In this document: one piece after another, positions 5,625-8,354 of the stretch | Layout: every line of letters starts with the position of its first letter | How positions within the stretch are numbered: position 1 is the first letter of the stretch | NCBI GenBank assembly: GCA_015655535.1 | Contig: JAATEW010000387.1 | Location: 1-8,354, forward strand | Origin: Hyphomicrobiales bacterium | GTDB taxonomy: Bacteria; Pseudomonadota; Alphaproteobacteria; Rhizobiales; Beijerinckiaceae | Length of the DNA stretch: 8,354 bases | Reading direction: 5' to 3' | Program-made: the position numbers and the translations under genes | The notes under the pieces: model-generated | What the model was told of the DNA's origin: nothing | The model's input: the letters and a program-made list of their open reading frames with translations, nothing else | Databases searched by the model: none

Positions 5625-7372
5625 CCAGAATCAGCAGTGCGCCGCCGAGTCTCAATCTCAATCCTTTGCTCGATCAAATCGGTTCGCAGGCCGGTGCCGC
5701 GAAGGACAATGGAAATACAGCGGCTTTCGATTCCCATCTTGAGCGCTTCAGCCGTGACGCTGGCGGCGAGCCCACCGCCGAAGACGCCAATTCGACATTT
5801 CCCGCGCTGGCATCGGGCGATGCGCCTGCGACTGGACAAGATCAGCCTAATTCCGTTTCGGCCTTGTTCGCGGCTTTGACCGGCGATACGCAGGGAAAAG
5901 AAAGCCCAGCGAGCCCCTCCACGGATCATGGAAGCAAGACGGGATTCAATTCTCAGCTCGCGCAATTCAACAAGGGCGCAAGCGGTCAACGACCGGCTGA
6001 ACGTCCAAATACAGCATCTTCCGCGATGGAGGCCGCTACTCCATCTGAAAAAGAGCCATCCAATTCTGTTTCAACTCTATTTGCCGCTCTGACCGGCAAT
6101 ACGCAAAGCGATGAAGCTCCGGCCTCGGCGCTCGCGGCCAAACAGGCGTCTGAAGCGACCGGCACAAACCGCCGGACTGACTCCAATCCCGACACGGGTC
6201 ATAAGGGCCAAGTCGCCGCGCCGGCGCTGCCGCCGAAGACATCCATTGCGTTTGCCGATAATACGGCCGCCGGCACGGTGCCACCGCAAATGTCAGGCAA
6301 GGCGTCGGGCGGCGGCATGCCAAAAGACAATGTTCCATCGCCGGCGCAACCGAAACCGGCCTCGCAAAATTCGGATGCGCCCGTCGCGGCGGACACGCCT
6401 CAACCGGCGGCTGCGCCCTTGGACCCTTCCGCCGCCGCGCAGGCGGCCGCGGCCATGATGGCAAAGCCGCTTGGCGCTCAAGATACGATCGCGCCGCAAG
6501 CCTTGGGCAAACTTGGTGGGGCTCCGCAAGCCGGGCCGAAGGTTCCACACGCCGCGTCGCCGGCCTCCAACGCCTCTGCGTCGCGGGCGGCCCGCTCGTC
6601 CGCGGCGCCCGCGAGCGGCGTTCAATCGCAACAGGATTCCATGGCGGCCGTAACGCAAAAAGACGCGCTCAACCTGTCGACAAATTCGTCCGATACCGGT
6701 GACTCGTCTTCGCAGACCATCAAGATGAAACTGTCTTCGATTCAGGCGCAAACCCATTTGGCCCCGGTTCAACATCTTTCTCCAGCCACGCAAATCGCCG
6801 ATTTCATCGCTTCGGCGGCAGGGAATGTGGCGGGCAACATGGCGAGCACGGATTCGCCCGACAGCACGCCCGCGGCGGCGAGCAGCCAGAGCCCGGATGC
6901 GGGCGCCGCCGTGACGTCGCAGCCATCGACCTCCATGATCAAGACGCTCACTCTGTCGCTTGAGCCGGATTCACTCGGGACCGTGACGGTCACAATGCGG
7001 CTTGCCGATTCCGGCCTCGACCTCCAGCTCGAAGCCGCGAAGTCCGAGACCACATCCTTGATCGAGAAGGACAAAGGCAGCCTCTCAGACAGGCTGCAAA
7101 CCCTGGGCTATTCGGTCGATTCCTTGGTCGTGAAGACCGCTGCGATGCAAGGGACTCATCAAGATCCTTCAAACGATCAATCAGCAATGGGGCAGGGTCA
7201 GCAGCAAGCCGCCAGTGATGCTTCGGCTTCCGGCCTGTCCCAAAACGGGGGCCGTAATGCCAATGATCAGTCTCCAACACCAAGGGGTCGTGAGGCCGCT
7301 GCTGGTCGCAATCAGGAGGCTGGTTCCGATCCTTCTGCTTCTCGCACCATCGGTGACGGCGTTTACGTTTAA
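5621..7372 (+). CDS. fliK: Flagellar hook-length control protein FliK (formerly MotD)
   Basis: FliK is secreted during hook assembly. It measures hook length and switches the export apparatus from hook to filament substrates. In rhizobia the gene after motC was first named motD and later recognised as fliK. The 583-residue product (starting MTRISSAPPSLNLNPLLDQI) has a long low-complexity N-terminal region rich in Ala, Ser, Pro and Gln, as expected for the ruler part. The conserved hook-length C-terminal domain lies at about residues 440-510 (LTLSLEPDSLGTVTVTMRL, then LEAAKSETTSLIEKDKGSL and LQTLGYSVDSLVVK). A Gln/Ala/Gly-rich tail ends in GDGVYV. Near the N-terminus two imperfect copies of about 72 residues follow each other (see repeat entry). 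The TTG start overlaps the motC stop (TTGA) and has AAGGAG 8 bases upstream. The last 116 bases also encode the start of the downstream transglycosylase. Function is assigned from the C-terminal domain and context; the ruler region is not alignable by eye. Confidence 0.9.
   Translation: MTRISSAPPSLNLNPLLDQIGSQAGAAKDNGNTAAFDSHLERFSRDAGGEPTAEDANSTFPALASGDAPATGQDQPNSVSALFAALTGDTQGKESPASPSTDHGSKTGFNSQLAQFNKGASGQRPAERPNTASSAMEAATPSEKEPSNSVSTLFAALTGNTQSDEAPASALAAKQASEATGTNRRTDSNPDTGHKGQVAAPALPPKTSIAFADNTAAGTVPPQMSGKASGGGMPKDNVPSPAQPKPASQNSDAPVAADTPQPAAAPLDPSAAAQAAAAMMAKPLGAQDTIAPQALGKLGGAPQAGPKVPHAASPASNASASRAARSSAAPASGVQSQQDSMAAVTQKDALNLSTNSSDTGDSSSQTIKMKLSSIQAQTHLAPVQHLSPATQIADFIASAAGNVAGNMASTDSPDSTPAAASSQSPDAGAAVTSQPSTSMIKTLTLSLEPDSLGTVTVTMRLADSGLDLQLEAAKSETTSLIEKDKGSLSDRLQTLGYSVDSLVVKTAAMQGTHQDPSNDQSAMGQGQQQAASDASASGLSQNGGRNANDQSPTPRGREAAAGRNQEAGSDPSASRTIGDGVYV
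5717..6150 (+). repeat. Two tandem ~72-residue repeats inside fliK
   Basis: Two consecutive segments of FliK match in order and spacing. AAFDSHLERFSRDAGGEP (from about residue 34) corresponds to TGFNSQLAQFNKGASGQRP (from about residue 107), 73 residues apart. NSVSALFAALTGDTQ (5849-5893) corresponds to NSVSTLFAALTGNTQ (6062-6106), 71 residues apart, and both are followed by an E-x-PAS segment. The linking parts have diverged. The DNA copies of the best block differ at many third positions, so the duplication is old and the protein motif has been kept. Boundaries are approximate. Confidence 0.8.
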
Positions 7373-7889
7373 GGCTGCCGGTTCGGCGAGCGCCGAACCT
7401 TCGAATATTTGCGAACGCGAGATGAGTCGCGCGGCCAAAAAATATGATGTGCCGCTGGGCGTGCTCTATGCCGTCGGTCTGACGGAGACCGGACAGAAGG
7501 GCTCGCTGCACCCCTATGCGTTGAATATCGAAGGGCCGTCTTTCTTCGCGGCCAATGTTCAAGACGCGATTCAGCGCTTCGAGGAAGCCCGCAAAACCGG
7601 CGCCAAACTCATCGATATCGGCTGCATGCAGATCAATCATTTTTATCATGGGAGCCATTTCCGCTCCGTCGATGAAATGTTCGACCCCCATCTAAATGTC
7701 GATTATGCCGCGCAATTCTTGCGTGAGCTCAAGGGTCGCGAGGGGAGCTGGACCCTGGCCGCCGCGCGCTATCATGCGGGGCCGAACAATGACCCGGCGC
7801 AGAAGCGATATGTCTGCGCGGTGATCACCAACATGGTCGCGACGGGCTTCGGACAATGGACCGCGAACGCGCGATCTTTTTGTCAGTGA
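7257..7889 (+). CDS. Periplasmic lytic transglycosylase, SLT family
   Basis: Likely cleaves the glycan strands of peptidoglycan in the periplasm, to let the flagellar rod through or to remodel the wall at the motor. Catalytic Glu77 lies in GLTETG, the E-[ST]-G motif of the soluble lytic transglycosylase (goose-lysozyme-like) fold. IGCMQIN (121-127) matches the family's G-x-MQ-I-N motif and ARYHAG (170-175) its A-x-Y-N-A-G motif. The N-terminus is a secretion signal: basic (VVRPLLVAIRR), then hydrophobic (LVPILLLLAPSV), with possible cleavage after SVTA or SASA. Four Cys remain in the mature part (NIC, GCM, VCA, FCQ) and could form disulfides. The start chosen is ATG 7257, with GGGGG (7247-7251) 5 bases upstream, giving 210 residues. 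ATG 7263 and GTG 7290 are alternatives. All of them overlap the fliK end, by 116 bases for the first. Rhizobial clusters carry such a gene between fliK and rem/ftcR. It may do the job of the muramidase domain of FlgJ, but that is inference. Confidence 0.88.
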   Translation: MPMISLQHQGVVRPLLVAIRRLVPILLLLAPSVTAFTFKAAGSASAEPSNICEREMSRAAKKYDVPLGVLYAVGLTETGQKGSLHPYALNIEGPSFFAANVQDAIQRFEEARKTGAKLIDIGCMQINHFYHGSHFRSVDEMFDPHLNVDYAAQFLRELKGREGSWTLAAARYHAGPNNDPAQKRYVCAVITNMVATGFGQWTANARSFCQ

Positions 7890-7915
7890 CTCATAATCGA
7901 GCAAATTGAATCACT
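7885..7915. promoter_or_regulatory. Inverted repeat at the end of the transglycosylase gene
   Basis: AGTGACTCA (7885-7893) and TGAATCACT (7907-7915) pair at 8 of 9 positions around a 13-base spacer and include the stop codon. There is no T-run after it and the stem is not GC-rich, so it is a poor intrinsic terminator. It may slow RNA decay at the operon end or bind a protein, or be chance. Confidence 0.3.
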
Positions 7916-7922
7916 TGCTGTG

Positions 7923-7936
7923 TTGCAGACATGCAA
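7923..7936. promoter_or_regulatory. TTGCA-N4-TGCAA dyad upstream of ftcR
   Basis: A perfect 5-bp inverted repeat with a 4-base spacer, 117 bases before the ftcR start. It has the size of a helix-turn-helix dimer site. I do not recognise it as the site of a named regulator. Confidence 0.25.
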
Positions 7937-7952
7937 TGACGGCTAACTCCTC

Positions 7953-7969
7953 ATTTCAGCTAATGAAAT
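7953..7969. promoter_or_regulatory. ATTTCA-N5-TGAAAT dyad upstream of ftcR
   Basis: A perfect 6-bp inverted repeat around GCTAA, 15 bases upstream of the candidate -35 element at 7985. The position suits an activator or repressor site for the ftcR promoter. In Sinorhizobium the rem gene is controlled by the LuxR-type VisN/VisR pair, but nothing here proves the same regulator acts. Confidence 0.35.
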
Positions 7970-7984
7970 TTTGAGTGGTAACAT

Positions 7985-8012
7985 TTGACGAATGAACAGA
8001 GGTTGCTAAAAC
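7985..8012 (+). promoter_or_regulatory. Candidate sigma-70-type promoter of ftcR
   Basis: TTGACG (7985-7990), 16 bases, then TAAAAC (8007-8012). The -35 box is a good match (5 of 6) and the -10 box is weak (4 of 6), consistent with an activator-dependent promoter. It would place transcription start near 8019 and give a leader of about 35 bases. The 163-base gap 7890-8052 is more AT-rich than its neighbours and is the only gap in this half of the window large enough for a promoter. Confidence 0.35.
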
Positions 8013-8052
8013 ATTAAACCACCGAGACAAACTGATTCGGGGGGGCAGTCCG

Positions 8053-8354
8053 GTGCTGGTGATCGTTGATGAACGCGAAATTGTTACGGCGGGTTATGCC
8101 TGCCGGTTCGGGAGTGAAGGCGTTTCTTCGGCGGTCTTTTGCCCGGAGGATTTTCGTGAATGGGTTGCAACGGTCGGTGACGGTGACATCTTCGCCGTCG
8201 AAGCTTTTCTTCTCGGGGATTGCCGCGACCGTGTAGGTCTGCCCAAAATGATCCGGGCACGCTCACGCGCTCCCGTTATCGCGATGCATGAAACACCAGC
8301 GCTCGACCCGACTCTAGCTCTCTTCGCCGCTGGCGTCGACGACGTTGTCCGCAA
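8053..8354 (+). CDS. ftcR: Flagellar transcriptional regulator FtcR/Rem, N-terminal part (3' end outside window)
   Basis: OmpR-family transcription factor that activates flagellar genes: FtcR in Brucella, Rem in Sinorhizobium. The 100 residues visible make up most of a receiver domain. They begin MLVIVDEREIVTAGYACRFG, then show EDFREWV, DIFAVEAFLLG, APVIAMHETPALDPTLALF and end at AGVDDVVR, closely resembling what I recall of Brucella FtcR. The place of the phosphorylated Asp is taken by Glu50 (AVEAF), and the usual Thr/Ser after the fourth strand is not obvious, so the domain probably works without phosphorylation. The DNA-binding half lies beyond the window (the family is about 220-230 residues). 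The start is GTG at 8053. An in-frame stop at 7993-7995 and no ATG after it leave GTG 8053 or 8059, and the run of seven G at 8039-8045 sits 7 bases before 8053. It probably has its own promoter. Confidence 0.9.
   Translation, partial: MLVIVDEREIVTAGYACRFGSEGVSSAVFCPEDFREWVATVGDGDIFAVEAFLLGDCRDRVGLPKMIRARSRAPVIAMHETPALDPTLALFAAGVDDVVR

Noticed and set aside
6990..7691. 233-codon minus-strand open frame across fliK and the transglycosylase
   Set aside because: Both sense genes here have clear family motifs, while the antisense product shows none and spans two genes, as expected of a chance frame.
8002..8018. Possible CtrA site (TTGC-N7-TTAA) before ftcR
   Set aside because: Only the second half-site matches the TTAA-N7-TTAA consensus; the first matches at two of four bases, too weak to claim.
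1..8354. Mobile elements, CRISPR arrays, tRNA or rRNA genes, defence systems
   Set aside because: No transposase or integrase frames, no regularly spaced repeats, no tRNA-like cloverleaf and no defence domains were seen; all long frames on the + strand are accounted for by flagellar genes.

Overview
The window is part of a flagellar gene cluster from an alphaproteobacterium of the Rhizobiales (Hyphomicrobiales) type. Three things point there. Two genes, motC and the OmpR-like regulator ftcR/rem, are hallmarks of that order. The order motB-motC-fliK-transglycosylase-ftcR matches the arrangement I know from Sinorhizobium and Brucella. The DNA is GC-rich, with the tight gene overlaps typical of the group. 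I cannot name the genus from sequence alone.

Layout, all on the + strand. Bases 1-566 are the 3' end of a flagellin gene, closed by a strong intrinsic terminator (588-624). A 122-base gap follows; it ends in a 16-base near-palindrome (657-672) just before fliF (689-2353, MS-ring protein). Then come a divergent fliH-like gene (2350-2979, export-ATPase regulator), motB (2986-4371, stator), motC (4368-5624, periplasmic MotB partner), fliK (5621-7372, hook-length control, formerly motD) and a soluble-type lytic transglycosylase gene (7257-7889). These six genes are packed with no gap over 6 bases and very probably form one transcription unit. Three junctions are 4-base start/stop overlaps, each with a different start codon (ATGA, GTGA, TTGA). 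The last junction is a 116-base overlap in which the end of fliK also encodes the signal peptide of the transglycosylase. A relatively AT-rich 163-base gap (7890-8052) with several dyads and a candidate promoter precedes a partial ftcR/rem gene (8053-8354, cut by the window end).

How they fit together: FliF forms the membrane ring that houses the export gate. The FliH-like protein would escort or restrain the FliI ATPase there. MotB is the peptidoglycan-anchored half of the torque-generating stator, and MotC is its periplasmic helper. FliK measures the hook and switches export to filament subunits such as the flagellin. The transglycosylase can open the peptidoglycan for the rod or stator. 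FtcR/Rem is the master activator of such genes in the order.

No undescribed system is evident. The points most worth a second look are the internal duplication in FliK, the fliK/transglycosylase dual-coding overlap, the long MotB linker with a repeated FRDP motif, the degenerate receiver of FtcR, and the uncharacterised dyads upstream of fliF and ftcR.
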